Source: Vibrio rhodolitus
Lineage (GTDB): Bacteria; Pseudomonadota; Gammaproteobacteria; Enterobacterales; Vibrionaceae
Length of the DNA: 64,000 bases
Assembly: GCF_003350325.1 (NCBI RefSeq)
Contig: NZ_QLYZ01000002.1
Location: forward strand, 302,034 to 366,033
Direction of reading: 5' to 3'
Made by a program: the position numbers and the translations under genes. The number at the start of each line of letters is the position of its first letter. The first letter of the stretch is position 1. A model generated the notes under the pieces. It was given only the letters and a program-made list of their open reading frames with translations. It had not been told where the DNA came from and searched no databases. Of the stretch, positions 36,933 to 46,211 are shown piece by piece.

Positions 36933-38000
36933 ATGTATAAAATCATCCCTGTGCTGATCAGCAGCAGTCTATTTGCACCTTTAGGCTATGCCAACTTTGA
37001 CTTTGGTGACCACCTTTCGGTTAGTGGTTTTGGCTCTACCTCATGGGCGAAAAGTGACAATGAGATGCCGCTGCTAATTAATCGTGAAATCTCAGATAGT
37101 GACTGTTTTGATTGCGACACCACTGCCGGACTTCAATTGGACCTCTACTACGAAGGCTTTCACGCTTCTGGGCAATTGGTAAAAAGGCCACAAGATAAAT
37201 GGCGAGACCCTGAGCTTGAATGGGCTTATATTGCTTACAGCACCGAACATTGGACATTCAAAGCAGGTCGGCTTCGCAACCCACTATTTCTCTACTCCGA
37301 ATACTATTATGTTGGGCAGGCTTATACACCTGCAAGACCACCAAGTGAAGTCTATAACAGCATCTTAGGGATCACCTTCTATGAGGGTGGCAGCATCACT
37401 TACACTCAAGATATTGGTGATGAATATACACTGGCAATCACTCCATTTATGGGGTTAGAGGACGATAAAGACGTCAAGCTCAACGACAATACGTTTCTTG
37501 AGCTAAAAACTCACGACATGGTGGGTATCAACTTCACCTTTTCTAGTGATTACTATCGCTGGAATTTTTCTTACTTAAATTCAAAATATGACCAAAAAGT
37601 CACCCTGACTATACCTACAATAGCTATGACACTTTCATCGGTAGAGAAAGGCAAAACCATCGACCTTTATTCTCTTGGAGCTGAATACGAGTTTGATAGT
37701 TTCAAGTTAACTGCAGAAGCGCAGAAGAACGACCGAACTTACTCATGGTACCTGATGGGCGCACAACAATTGGGCAAATGGACACCATATATTTCCTATG
37801 CACAGCAGTATAACGACGACGATAAACTTGATGGAGACAGCGTGCTTATTGGCACTCGTTATGATCTTCTTTACAACCTGTCCGTAAATGCTGAGTGGCA
37901 GTATTTCAGCGCTGAGAACGGTCAGAATGGCTCTTTTATTGATACGCCAAGTGAGCGTAACGCCAATCTGTTTACGATTATGCTGAACGTCGTATTCTAG
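36933..38000 (+). CDS. outer-membrane beta-barrel protein, porin-like
   Basis: A 355-residue protein with a signal peptide (MYKIIPVLISSSLFAPLGYA) and many short alternating strands rich in Tyr, Trp and Gly, ending in a C-terminal phenylalanine (NLFTIMLNVVF), as expected of an outer-membrane barrel. It has a Cys pair near residue 50 (DCFDCD). The start ATG at 36933 directly follows the upstream stop TAA, so translation is probably coupled. Substrate unknown. Similar porin-like proteins occur beside PstS-like proteins in other gammaproteobacteria as I recall. Confidence 0.75.
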   Translation: MYKIIPVLISSSLFAPLGYANFDFGDHLSVSGFGSTSWAKSDNEMPLLINREISDSDCFDCDTTAGLQLDLYYEGFHASGQLVKRPQDKWRDPELEWAYIAYSTEHWTFKAGRLRNPLFLYSEYYYVGQAYTPARPPSEVYNSILGITFYEGGSITYTQDIGDEYTLAITPFMGLEDDKDVKLNDNTFLELKTHDMVGINFTFSSDYYRWNFSYLNSKYDQKVTLTIPTIAMTLSSVEKGKTIDLYSLGAEYEFDSFKLTAEAQKNDRTYSWYLMGAQQLGKWTPYISYAQQYNDDDKLDGDSVLIGTRYDLLYNLSVNAEWQYFSAENGQNGSFIDTPSERNANLFTIMLNVVF

Positions 38001-38032
38001 CCACTTCACTTTGAGTTGTTATTGAGGTGCAA

Positions 38033-38737
38033 ATGAGAATATTAGTTTTTGGTGGTAGTGGCGGTATAGGATTAGCCTTGGTGCAAAGGCTAGCACAGCA
38101 AGAGCACAATCACGTTGTCGCGACTTTTCATAGCCATCAGCCCGATGTTAAAAGCTCCAACATCGAGTGGCAGCAACTTGATGTCACCAGCGAGTCACAA
38201 TTGATGTCTCTAAGCGCAACTATCGGCAGCATCGATTGGGTTATCAACTGTGTGGGGGTTTTACATGATTCGAGCCACCAGCCGGAAAAGAACTTGAAGT
38301 CTATCGACGCAGAATGGTTCTTATCCAGCATGGCTAACAATGCCCTGCCAACGTTACTTATTGCTAAGCACTTTAGTGCTAATCTCAAACCAAGCAATAG
38401 TCCTAAATTTGCGGTGATTTCTGCCCGAGTAGGCAGCATTGCGGATAATCGTCTCGGTGGTTGGTACAGCTATCGCAGTTCAAAAGCCGCTTTGAACATG
38501 TTAATCAAAGGCATTAGTGTCGAATGGCGCAGAAGTTTGCCAAAAGTCTGCGTTCTCGCTCTGCACCCAGGAACAACCGATACCCATCTATCTAAACCGT
38601 TTCAAGCTAATGTTCCTCAGGGCAAACTTTTCTCCTCCGAATTCGTGGCAGAGAAATTAATCAAGATAATCTCAAGCACAACCAATGATGAGAGCGGCAG
38701 CTTTCTCGCCTACGATGGTAGCCCTATTCCCTGGTAA
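38033..38737 (+). CDS. short-chain dehydrogenase/reductase, CsgA (C-factor)-like
   Basis: A 234-residue SDR with the nucleotide-binding turn GGSGGIGLAL (about 6-15), NCVGV, and the catalytic triad region with YRSSKAALN (Tyr and Lys). The form resembles C-signal-type SDRs of the atypical class, substrate unknown. ATG 38033 has GAGGT upstream; an in-frame GTG six bases earlier lies inside that site. It follows the barrel gene by 32 bases and could be the last gene of that operon. Confidence 0.8.
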   Translation: MRILVFGGSGGIGLALVQRLAQQEHNHVVATFHSHQPDVKSSNIEWQQLDVTSESQLMSLSATIGSIDWVINCVGVLHDSSHQPEKNLKSIDAEWFLSSMANNALPTLLIAKHFSANLKPSNSPKFAVISARVGSIADNRLGGWYSYRSSKAALNMLIKGISVEWRRSLPKVCVLALHPGTTDTHLSKPFQANVPQGKLFSSEFVAEKLIKIISSTTNDESGSFLAYDGSPIPW

Positions 38738-38748
38738 GCAATCATACA

Positions 38749-38892
38749 TTAACTGGCTCTGTTGGAGCGACAGCGCTGGGAGCAGTACTTAACTTCTTCC
38801 CAGCAACGTTGCCACTTCTTACGCCAAGTAAACGGTCGCTTGCAAGCAAGGCATATTTTACTGGGTAAATCACTTTTACGTTTAGCTGGCAA
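38749..38892 (-). CDS. DUF2256-family small zinc-ribbon-like protein
   Basis: A 47-residue protein with [20 protein letters not shown] and YCSQRCR, the DUF2256 pattern with two CxxC-like cysteine pairs that probably bind zinc. I choose the TTG at 38892 ([10 protein letters not shown]...) because TAGGAG lies eight bases upstream and the length fits the family. An ATG at 38916 would add eight residues but lacks a ribosome site. The start overlaps the end of the NqrB-like gene by 11 bases in another frame, indicating coupling. Function unknown; members often occur beside cryptochrome or photolyase-related genes, which are not seen here. Confidence 0.75.
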   Translation of the reverse strand: MPAKRKSDLPSKICLACKRPFTWRKKWQRCWEEVKYCSQRCRSNRAS

Positions 38893-40123
38893 TGCGTTTT
38901 CTCCTACGCTTGGCATTCGACTCTTTAACCATAAAATCGAACAGTGGCGCGAACAAATTAGCAAATAAAATCGCGAGCATGATCCCTTCTGGGTAGGCGG
39001 GGTTAAGTACGCGTATGCCGATAGTCATCACTCCAATCAAGATGCCATAAGCCCATTTCCCTTTATTAGTGAAAGCAGCTGATACTGGGTCGGTCGCCAT
39101 AAAGAACGCGCCAAATGCAACACCACCAAGAACAAAGTGCCAATAGAAAGGCATCGAAAACATTGGGTTGGTGTCAGAGACAATCTGATTGAGCAATGTC
39201 GACGTCACAGCCAATCCAACGATAACCCCCGCGACTATCCGCCAAGACGCAATTCGCATCCCGATCAGGATCAGTCCGGTCAACATAATAAATAGCGTTG
39301 AGCCCTCACCCATCGAACCAGGTAAGTTACCCAAAAACGCATCACTCCAAGCTAATGCTTCACCTGTGGTGTTGTTAACTAAGCCCGATAGCCCACTCTC
39401 GTACCATTGGCTAAGCGGTGTTGCCCCTGAATAACCGTCGGCAGCAACCCACACTAAGCCTCCTGACATATTGGCTGGATAGGCAAAGTAGAGAAAGGCT
39501 CGTCCTGCTAATGCAGGGTTAAGGAAATTACGCCCAGTCCCACCAAAAATTTCTTTTGCAACCACAATACCAAACGTGATCCCCAAAGCGGCTTGCCACA
39601 AAGGCAACGTTGGTGGAAGGATCAGGGCAAACAGAACCGAACTGACAAAGAAGCCTTCATTAACTTCATGTTTTCGGATGATGGCGAACAATACCTCCCA
39701 AAAACCACCAACGATGAATACTGTGGCGTAGATTGGTACGAAGTAACAGGCGCCAAGCAGCATTTTGCCGAGCCAAGTACTCGTCTGTATAGCTTGCTCA
39801 CTGCCAAACACAAATGAAAGCCGCCAACTCGCGTCGATCACTTGTTGCAACTCCGCCCCACTATAGGTCGCAAGCAGTGCACCAACGGATTGATTACCAA
39901 TATTATACATACCCCAGAACATGGCAGGAAACGTAGCAAACCAAACCATAATCATGATGCGTTTTAGGTCTATACTATCGCGAACGTGTGTTCTGCCCTT
40001 GTTTACTGTTCCTGGCGTGTAGAAGATAGTGGCTGCCGCTTCGTATAATGGATAGAATTTTTGATACTTCCCACCGGGTTCAAAATTTGGCGCAATTGCA
40101 TCGAGCCTGTCTCGGAAACTCAT
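38882..40123 (-). CDS. orphan NqrB-like Na+-translocating NADH:quinone reductase subunit B
   Basis: From ATG 40123 (GAGGAG upstream) this is a 413-residue membrane protein closely similar to vibrio NqrB (about 415). It has the covalent-FMN site [11 protein letters not shown] with the acceptor threonine at about 235, [19 protein letters not shown] and RVVNPAYPEG-like [10 protein letters not shown]. In the Nqr complex NqrB carries FMN and riboflavin and moves Na+. Here nqrA, C, D, E and F are absent, so this is a paralogue. An upstream in-frame extension to 40225 has no support. It diverges from the bd oxidase operon and overlaps a DUF2256 gene. Confidence 0.87.
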   Translation of the reverse strand: MSFRDRLDAIAPNFEPGGKYQKFYPLYEAAATIFYTPGTVNKGRTHVRDSIDLKRIMIMVWFATFPAMFWGMYNIGNQSVGALLATYSGAELQQVIDASWRLSFVFGSEQAIQTSTWLGKMLLGACYFVPIYATVFIVGGFWEVLFAIIRKHEVNEGFFVSSVLFALILPPTLPLWQAALGITFGIVVAKEIFGGTGRNFLNPALAGRAFLYFAYPANMSGGLVWVAADGYSGATPLSQWYESGLSGLVNNTTGEALAWSDAFLGNLPGSMGEGSTLFIMLTGLILIGMRIASWRIVAGVIVGLAVTSTLLNQIVSDTNPMFSMPFYWHFVLGGVAFGAFFMATDPVSAAFTNKGKWAYGILIGVMTIGIRVLNPAYPEGIMLAILFANLFAPLFDFMVKESNAKRRRKRIAS

Positions 40124-40265
40124 TGGACGCTCCTCGTGGTTCATATTTGAATACTCCTGTGCATACGAACCACGACTAAGAAAAGGGCACTCACACTCTG
40201 AAACATTTTTGAACATTTTCAGCAATACCTCGTATGAATAGGCTCATCCTACGCTGGAGGTACCT

Positions 40266-41654
40266 ATGGACACGCTTGCTCTCGACCTCGCTCGATTTCA
40301 GTTTGCTTTCACTGTCTCCTTTCACATTATCTTCCCCGCCTTTACTATTGGGCTTGCGAGCTTTCTAGCAGTACTCGAAGGATTGTGGTTAAAAACCAAT
40401 GACGCCAAGTATTTGCAACTGTACAAGTACTGGTTAAAGATATTCGCCATTAGCTTTGGTATGGGAGTTGTTAGCGGTATCGTCCTCAGCTACCAGTTTG
40501 GCACTAACTGGAGCGTGTTCGCTGACAAAACTGGACCCATCCTAGGGCCTCTCATGGGTTACGAAGTATTTACCGCGTTCTTTTTAGAGGCGGGGTTTCT
40601 CGGCGTTATGCTGTTTGGTATGGGTAGAGTCGGTAAGAGACTTCACTTTGCCGCGACCTGCATCGTTGCGTTCGGTACTTTCCTCTCTGCATTTTGGATT
40701 TTATCGGTTAATAGTTGGATGCAAACGCCTGCTGGATTTGGTTACAACGAAGCAGGTCAATTTATCCCACTAGATTGGTGGGCAGTCGTGTTCAATCCCT
40801 CTTTCCCATACCGGTTAGTGCACATGTTGTTAGCAGCCTACCTGACAACGGCATTCGTCGTAGCGGCTGTCGGCGCATATCACTTATTGAAATCACCACA
40901 AAATCCGCTCGCTCGCACTATGTTCTCGATGGCAATGTGGATGGCAGCCATTGTTACCCCGATTCAAATCGTCGCGGGCGACATGCATGGTCTCAATACC
41001 CTAGAGCATCAACCGGCTAAAGTAGCGGCAATGGAAGGTCATTATGAAAGCCACAAAGGCGCTCCGTTGATCCTATTCGGTATTCCAAACCACGAGAACA
41101 AGACCGTCGACTACAAAGTCGAAATACCTAAGCTGGGAAGCCTGATTCTTACTCACTCGCTTGATGGCGAAGTCAAAGGTCTCGATGCATTCCCTTCGGA
41201 TCAACACCCGCCAGTGGGCATCGTGTTCTGGAGTTTCCGCGTTATGGTCGCCATTGGCTTTGGTATGCTCGCTCTTGGCTTAACCAGCCTAGTTTTGCGT
41301 AAACGAAAGTCGCTGTATCACGCGCACTGGTTTCACCGTTTGTGCGTTTTATTTGGACCTGCTGGTTTTGTCGCAGTTCTCGCGGGCTGGATCACTACAG
41401 AAGTCGGTCGTCAGCCTTATACGGTGTATGGCTTACTGACTACCGCACAATCTGCCTCGCCAATTGATGCGGCTGCGGTTAGCGTATCTTTGACCGCTTT
41501 TGTCGTCGTTTACTTTGTTGTGTTCGGCGCAGGTTTCTTCTATCTACTGCGCTTAATGAGAAAATCTCCGACCCGCTATGAAGAAGCACTGGAAAGCCGA
41601 CTACCGGATGGCACCCCAGTTCCGCCGGTATCTCAATCAAATCACCTAACCTAA
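40266..41654 (+). CDS. cydA: cytochrome bd-type (cyanide-insensitive) quinol oxidase subunit I
   Basis: A 462-residue membrane protein with about nine segments: the haem-ligand histidines near the N-terminus (SFHIIFPAFTIG) and in RLVHMLLAAYL, plus GYEVFTAFFLEAGFLG. The quinol-binding loop after GDMHGLNTLEHQPAKVAAME is short, the CIO type, unlike the long-loop E. coli CydA. It reduces O2 to water from ubiquinol without pumping protons and usually resists cyanide. The start ATG follows GGAGGTACCT. It heads cydA-cydB-DUF2474 and diverges from the orphan NqrB gene. Confidence 0.92.
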   Translation: MDTLALDLARFQFAFTVSFHIIFPAFTIGLASFLAVLEGLWLKTNDAKYLQLYKYWLKIFAISFGMGVVSGIVLSYQFGTNWSVFADKTGPILGPLMGYEVFTAFFLEAGFLGVMLFGMGRVGKRLHFAATCIVAFGTFLSAFWILSVNSWMQTPAGFGYNEAGQFIPLDWWAVVFNPSFPYRLVHMLLAAYLTTAFVVAAVGAYHLLKSPQNPLARTMFSMAMWMAAIVTPIQIVAGDMHGLNTLEHQPAKVAAMEGHYESHKGAPLILFGIPNHENKTVDYKVEIPKLGSLILTHSLDGEVKGLDAFPSDQHPPVGIVFWSFRVMVAIGFGMLALGLTSLVLRKRKSLYHAHWFHRLCVLFGPAGFVAVLAGWITTEVGRQPYTVYGLLTTAQSASPIDAAAVSVSLTAFVVVYFVVFGAGFFYLLRLMRKSPTRYEEALESRLPDGTPVPPVSQSNHLT

Positions 41655-41666
41655 CTGGAGGCGGCA

Positions 41667-42665
41667 ATGGATTACGCATTAATTTGGTATGCCTTAATTG
41701 GACTTGCGGTACTCATCTATGTGGTGCTTGATGGCTTCGATTTAGGGATTGGCGTGCTTTTCCCTAGCGCTCACAGTGACAACGAACGAGACCTGATGAT
41801 GAATAGTATTGCGCCAGTCTGGGATGGCAACGAGACTTGGCTGGTACTAGGCGGCGGTGGATTGTTTGCTGTCTTCCCTCTCGCCTATGCGGTGGTGATG
41901 CCCGCACTCTATGCACCGCTGATATTGATGTTACTTGGTCTGATTTTACGCGGCGTTTCGTTTGAGTATCGCTTTCGTACTGAACGTGGGAAATTTCTCT
42001 GGGACAGTGCATTCTTCCTCGGCTCACTGCTTGCGACCTTGATGCAAGGTATAATGCTCGGAACCCTGCTACAAGGGATCGCTATCGAAGGTAGGGCTTA
42101 CGCTGGCGGTTGGTTCGATTGGCTCACTCCTTTTAGTCTATTCTGTGCCCTTGCGACCATGTGTGCTTACGTCTTGTTAGGTGCTTGCTGGTTGATTATA
42201 AAAATGCCCGCTGATTTGGTCAGTCGCTACTACACCATTGCCAAACGCTGGGCACTGGCGTTAGTTGGCTGCGTAGCTATAGTGAGTATTTGGCTGCCAC
42301 TGACCAATCCGCTAATTGCAGAGCGCTGGTTCAGTTTTCCTACCTCGCTGCTCTATTTTGTTATTCCAGCTCTTGTCGCTCTTTGTGTGTGGCGTCTGTT
42401 TGCTAGCTTGATCGATCACAGAGCCGTCGCGGCGTACCTTTACAGCATGAGCATATTTGTACTGGCAGCAGTAGGATTTGGCGTCAGTACGTTTCCGTAT
42501 CTTATTCCATTCGCACTCACTTACCAGCAAGCGGCAGCGCCTGACAGTAGCCTCAAGTTCTTACTCGCCGGAGCGGTATTTTTGCTGCCACTTATCATTG
42601 CCTATACCGCCTACTCCTATTGGGTATTTCGCGGCAAGCTCAAACATGGTGAAGGATACCACTAA
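41667..42665 (+). CDS. cydB: cytochrome bd-type quinol oxidase subunit II
   Basis: The 332-residue partner of CydA, with about eight membrane segments. It begins with MDYALIWYALIGLAVLIYVV, then LDGFDLGIGVLFP and VWDGNETWLVLGGG, all typical of CydB. The ribosome site GGAGGCGG precedes the ATG, 12 bases after cydA. Its stop codon TAA overlaps the next start (TAATG). Confidence 0.92.
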   Translation: MDYALIWYALIGLAVLIYVVLDGFDLGIGVLFPSAHSDNERDLMMNSIAPVWDGNETWLVLGGGGLFAVFPLAYAVVMPALYAPLILMLLGLILRGVSFEYRFRTERGKFLWDSAFFLGSLLATLMQGIMLGTLLQGIAIEGRAYAGGWFDWLTPFSLFCALATMCAYVLLGACWLIIKMPADLVSRYYTIAKRWALALVGCVAIVSIWLPLTNPLIAERWFSFPTSLLYFVIPALVALCVWRLFASLIDHRAVAAYLYSMSIFVLAAVGFGVSTFPYLIPFALTYQQAAAPDSSLKFLLAGAVFLLPLIIAYTAYSYWVFRGKLKHGEGYH

Positions 42666-42769
42666 TGAAAAATCGCAAAGTTCAACTCAGTTGGTTTGTG
42701 GGGATTTGGCTAGCCTCGGTATTAGGGCTAGCCCTTTTTAGCTTACTTATCCGCTGGATTCTTCTCTAA
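42665..42769 (+). CDS. DUF2474-family small bd-oxidase-associated membrane protein
   Basis: A 34-residue peptide starting in the overlapping TAATG with cydB. It has one membrane segment: SWFVGIWLASVLGLALFSLL, followed by IRWILL. Length, position and sequence pattern fit DUF2474, small single-helix subunits encoded after CIO-type cydAB, comparable in role to CydX. It would stabilise the oxidase in the inner membrane. A terminator-like hairpin sits inside the coding sequence at 42708-42738. Confidence 0.8.
   Translation: MKNRKVQLSWFVGIWLASVLGLALFSLLIRWILL
42708..42738 (+). terminator. terminator-like hairpin inside the DUF2474 gene
   Basis: GGCTAGCC (42708-42715) pairs with an identical self-complementary GGCTAGCC (42726-42733) across a 10-base loop, followed by CTTTTTAG. 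It lies within codons 15-25 of the small subunit gene. No other terminator is clear between cydB and the convergent EamA gene. Confidence 0.5.
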
Positions 42770-42792
42770 AACCAGTTTACTCATCATTAATG

Positions 42793-43692
42793 TTAGTTCT
42801 GTTTAGCCATCTCACCATCAAATGACTGAGCTTTGGTTTTCTTAGGTGCAATAACGATAAGAGCAATGCCTACTAAATACAGTCCACAAGAGATTAGCTG
42901 TGATGCACTCAAGTTTTCATCGTAAATTAAATAGCCACTCAATAATGCCGAAAGCGGAACAAGCAGGTTTAATGGTGAGACTACGCTAAGTGGATATTTC
43001 AGCAGTAGTTTATTCCATACCCAGTATCCAAACAGCGTGGTCGGATAAGCTTGAAACATCACTGCAGCCCCGGTACTCCAACTCCAGTGATTCCAAGAAT
43101 CCGTGAACACTTCTGTGCCGTGGATAAAAAGAGCGAGCGTGATTAAAGGTAACGGAGCAACCAACATTCCCCAGACGCCAAAGGCAAATGGCTGCTGAGT
43201 TTTAGATGCCTTTAGGATAACTCCCATCACAACCCAACTAACAGCCGCAATTAAGATCAAAATCACGCCTAATACCGTAACGTTGCCATTGGTGTTGGCA
43301 ATCGAAAGCACAACGGCAATTGTTGCCAAAAGACCACCCATCAACTTTCGTCGCGTTAGAGACTCTTTTAGGACGACAACACCCACCAGCATATCCAAAA
43401 TCACATTGGTGGTAAGTAGCACAGAAGACATACCCGATGATAAACCAGCGACAATTGACCACGATGCCATGCCCCAGACACCAACACCAAACACCACACC
43501 ATAACTGACTACGTAAAGCCATTTCGTATCAGGCTTTGAAATAAACAACACCAGAGGAATTGCGGCAAGGGCAAAGCGAGCCGCCGTCACCACAAGCGGG
43601 TTTACTTCACTCACCCCTAGTTTAATCATGGAAAAATTGAATCCCCAAATCACCATCACCAATACTGCTAATAATAAATCCCTAAGCTGCAT
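42793..43692 (-). CDS. EamA/DMT-family transporter
   Basis: A 299-residue inner-membrane protein with ten predicted helices in two EamA repeats, each opened by a W-G-x-N-F/S or similar (VIWGFNFSMIKLG in the first). Members export amino acids or related metabolites. It diverges from a MocR-type regulator across 110 bases, a common pairing that suggests local control. Substrate unknown. Confidence 0.85.
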   Translation of the reverse strand: MQLRDLLLAVLVMVIWGFNFSMIKLGVSEVNPLVVTAARFALAAIPLVLFISKPDTKWLYVVSYGVVFGVGVWGMASWSIVAGLSSGMSSVLLTTNVILDMLVGVVVLKESLTRRKLMGGLLATIAVVLSIANTNGNVTVLGVILILIAAVSWVVMGVILKASKTQQPFAFGVWGMLVAPLPLITLALFIHGTEVFTDSWNHWSWSTGAAVMFQAYPTTLFGYWVWNKLLLKYPLSVVSPLNLLVPLSALLSGYLIYDENLSASQLISCGLYLVGIALIVIAPKKTKAQSFDGEMAKQN

Positions 43693-43802
43693 GTATCCTC
43701 CTTGTACTTTTGAAGCTAATCATTCGTTGCAAAAAGTATCCCTTGAGCCGGAATATCATTACAGATACAATTTTGTAACAAATAAGGAGTACAGATAGGG
43801 AT

Positions 43803-45179
43803 ATGGCTAAGTACAGGAAGTTAGCAGATGGCATCATTCAAACCATAAAACAGGGCAAAGTCACCACTGGCGATAAGTTGCCTTCGCTGCGTCAGTTTGC
43901 TCAACAGCACGGCGTGAGCCTTTCAACCGCGATTAGCTGCTATGAAGAATTGGAATCTCAAGGTTGGATCCAAGCCCGCCCAAAGTCTGGTTATTTTATT
44001 GCCAACTACTCTAAACCCAGAGCCACGCCCAAATGGGCGCAGTTTCAAAGCCAAATCACCACAGCGACACTTCACCCGCCAAGCCGACAAGCGATTAGCG
44101 GTCTCCTAGGTGTCGCAAGTACAACCCTCTCCCCTAGCTATGCCCAAGAATTGCAACGCAGCTTTAAGAGAGCAACGCAGCGTATCGGCGAGAGGCTTAA
44201 CCAGTATCCCAGTATTATTGGCGAAGCCGTGCTCAGAAGCAGCCTTGCCAACCATTTTCAAAAGTTAGGCATCTTATTCAGCTCAGATGATGTTGTGATC
44301 ACTTCGGGTTGCTTATCAGCGATTAAAACTGCCATTGAATGTTGCAGTGAAGAAGGCGATGCAGTCGCAATCAGCTCACCTTGCTTTAACGGCATCATTC
44401 AATTGCTTGGTTACATGAAACGAAAAGTGATAGAGATCCCCTCAACCGATCAAGGTATCGATTTGGTGCAGCTAGAAACGCATCTAAAAGAGAAAACTAT
44501 TGCGACAGCTGTTTTTTGTACCTCGTTTACCAATCCCCACGGTATCACTATGTCTGCTGAGCAAAAGCAGAAACTTGCCTGGCTTGCCAATCACTACCAA
44601 ACACCCATTATTGAAGATGATGTGTATATTGAACTTGGCCATTTCGATCAGCCCCTGCCAGCAAAACACTATGACACCCAAGGCTATATTTTTTGGTGCG
44701 GATCGTTTTCCAAAAGTCTTTCTCCAAGCTACCGCGTCGGTTGGTGTTTGCCCGGACGTTATAGCCATGAATTTATTAACCACTTAGCGGCAGGAAACCA
44801 CGGAGTCGCAACTACGGTTCAATTAGCGCTCGCCGATTTTATTGATAGTGGTCAGTATGCTAAACACCTTAAAAACAAGCGCGTTGAGTTACTGAAAATT
44901 CGCCAAGACTATATGAGTTATCTTGAGCAGCATTTACCGAACAACGCCAGCATAAGTGATCCGCAAGGCGGTTTAGTTATGTGGGTTCAAGTCCCTACGC
45001 TTAACACAAAAACACTCGTCATAGACGCTGCGAAACAACATCTGGACTTTCGGGTCGGTACGCTGTTTTCAACCCTCAACCTCTATCACGATTGTATTAG
45101 AGTGAATATCGGTCACCCATTCGAACGAGCACGAGATGACCTTACTCAATTGGTTGAACTGATTCATCAGCACAGTTGA
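43803..45179 (+). CDS. MocR-type regulator (GntR helix-turn-helix fused to aminotransferase domain)
   Basis: A 458-residue protein. The GntR winged helix occupies about 1-75 (SLRQFAQQHGVSLSTAISCY), followed by a class I aminotransferase fold. The presumed pyridoxal-phosphate lysine is in GSFSKSLSPSYRVGW (Lys near 305). Such regulators bind pyridoxal phosphate and often an amine and switch divergent genes. The neighbour, an EamA transporter, is the likely target. It resembles E. coli YdcR and YjiR more than PdxR. Confidence 0.87.
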   Translation: MAKYRKLADGIIQTIKQGKVTTGDKLPSLRQFAQQHGVSLSTAISCYEELESQGWIQARPKSGYFIANYSKPRATPKWAQFQSQITTATLHPPSRQAISGLLGVASTTLSPSYAQELQRSFKRATQRIGERLNQYPSIIGEAVLRSSLANHFQKLGILFSSDDVVITSGCLSAIKTAIECCSEEGDAVAISSPCFNGIIQLLGYMKRKVIEIPSTDQGIDLVQLETHLKEKTIATAVFCTSFTNPHGITMSAEQKQKLAWLANHYQTPIIEDDVYIELGHFDQPLPAKHYDTQGYIFWCGSFSKSLSPSYRVGWCLPGRYSHEFINHLAAGNHGVATTVQLALADFIDSGQYAKHLKNKRVELLKIRQDYMSYLEQHLPNNASISDPQGGLVMWVQVPTLNTKTLVIDAAKQHLDFRVGTLFSTLNLYHDCIRVNIGHPFERARDDLTQLVELIHQHS

Positions 45180-45299
45180 TTTAGCGTCATGTTATTGACT
45201 GAGCGGCAAAATCAATTTAGCAATATTGTTCAAGTTTTTAACCAGATAATTACTTACATTTAGAACAGTAGAAAGGGATAACGAAAGCAAGGATGGATA

Positions 45300-46139
45300 G
45301 TGGATAAAGACAATTACTTTCAATATATTGCCAACCCAAAGTTTAGCAATGTCGCTAAGCTTGAAGCGGTAATGAGTGACTTTACCTACAGTAAACATGC
45401 CCATGAAGAGTTTTCTTTAGGTGTGACCTTGCAAGGACGACAAGATTTCTTTTGCCATGATGCCTATTACAAAAGCCCTCAGGGCGGCGTGATGGTATTC
45501 AACCCGGATGATATTCACGACGGACATTCCGGTGATGAGCAAAATCTTGAGTATGTGATGCTCTATGTTCACCCTAATGAATTTGCCCCAGCTTTTCATT
45601 CAATGGGAGTGAAACAAATACAAGATGTGCGAGTTCATAATCGCTTGATTGACGACGTCGTTTTGCGTCAACAGATCATCGAGCTTTCACACCTGATTGA
45701 ACATGAAAGCTTTTCTCAAATTGAATACGAACATGGCGTTTATCAGCTTGCGCAAAGTCTGGCAAAGCATAGTGAAAAAACTGACCAAGGATGGAGTGCG
45801 ACTCGTATCGATACCCTTATGTATCGTGCCAAAGAGTTTATCCACGCAAATCTAGCTCGAGATATCTCTATCGATGATGTCGCCAATGCGGCAACTGTTT
45901 CTAAGTATCACTTTATTCGCCTTTTCCGTAGTCAGTTTGGTATTACACCACACCAATACGTTTTAAACTGCCGTATTAACCTTGCCCGTCGCTACTTAGA
46001 ACAAGGTTGGTCTACCACCCACAGCGCGCAAGCCGCAGGGTTTGCCGATATTAGTCATCTCAATCGGCGCTTTAAACGCGTATATGGAATGACGCCAAAG
46101 CAATACCAGCTTCAGCGCCAAGTAAATAACGCTAGTTAA
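45300..46139 (+). CDS. AraC-family transcriptional regulator
   Basis: A 279-residue regulator with an N-terminal cupin-like sensing domain (SKHAHEEFSLGVTLQGRQDF) and a C-terminal double helix-turn-helix (about 175-279; DISIDDVANAATVSKYHFIR and GFADISHLNRRFKRVYGMTP). The start is GTG 45300, seven bases after AAGGA. It is followed by a LysE-type exporter after 72 bases on the same strand, so it probably controls amino acid export in response to a bound effector. Confidence 0.88.
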   Translation: MDKDNYFQYIANPKFSNVAKLEAVMSDFTYSKHAHEEFSLGVTLQGRQDFFCHDAYYKSPQGGVMVFNPDDIHDGHSGDEQNLEYVMLYVHPNEFAPAFHSMGVKQIQDVRVHNRLIDDVVLRQQIIELSHLIEHESFSQIEYEHGVYQLAQSLAKHSEKTDQGWSATRIDTLMYRAKEFIHANLARDISIDDVANAATVSKYHFIRLFRSQFGITPHQYVLNCRINLARRYLEQGWSTTHSAQAAGFADISHLNRRFKRVYGMTPKQYQLQRQVNNAS

Positions 46140-46211
46140 CACCTGTTTTCAACCCCAAATTTTACTTAACTATTCTAGCTGCAGTCTGACGAGGACTGTG
46201 CTGGAAGAGCT

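Noticed and set aside
43283..43504. Plus-strand frame within the EamA transporter gene
   Set aside because: Antisense to a clear transporter gene, without a ribosome site.
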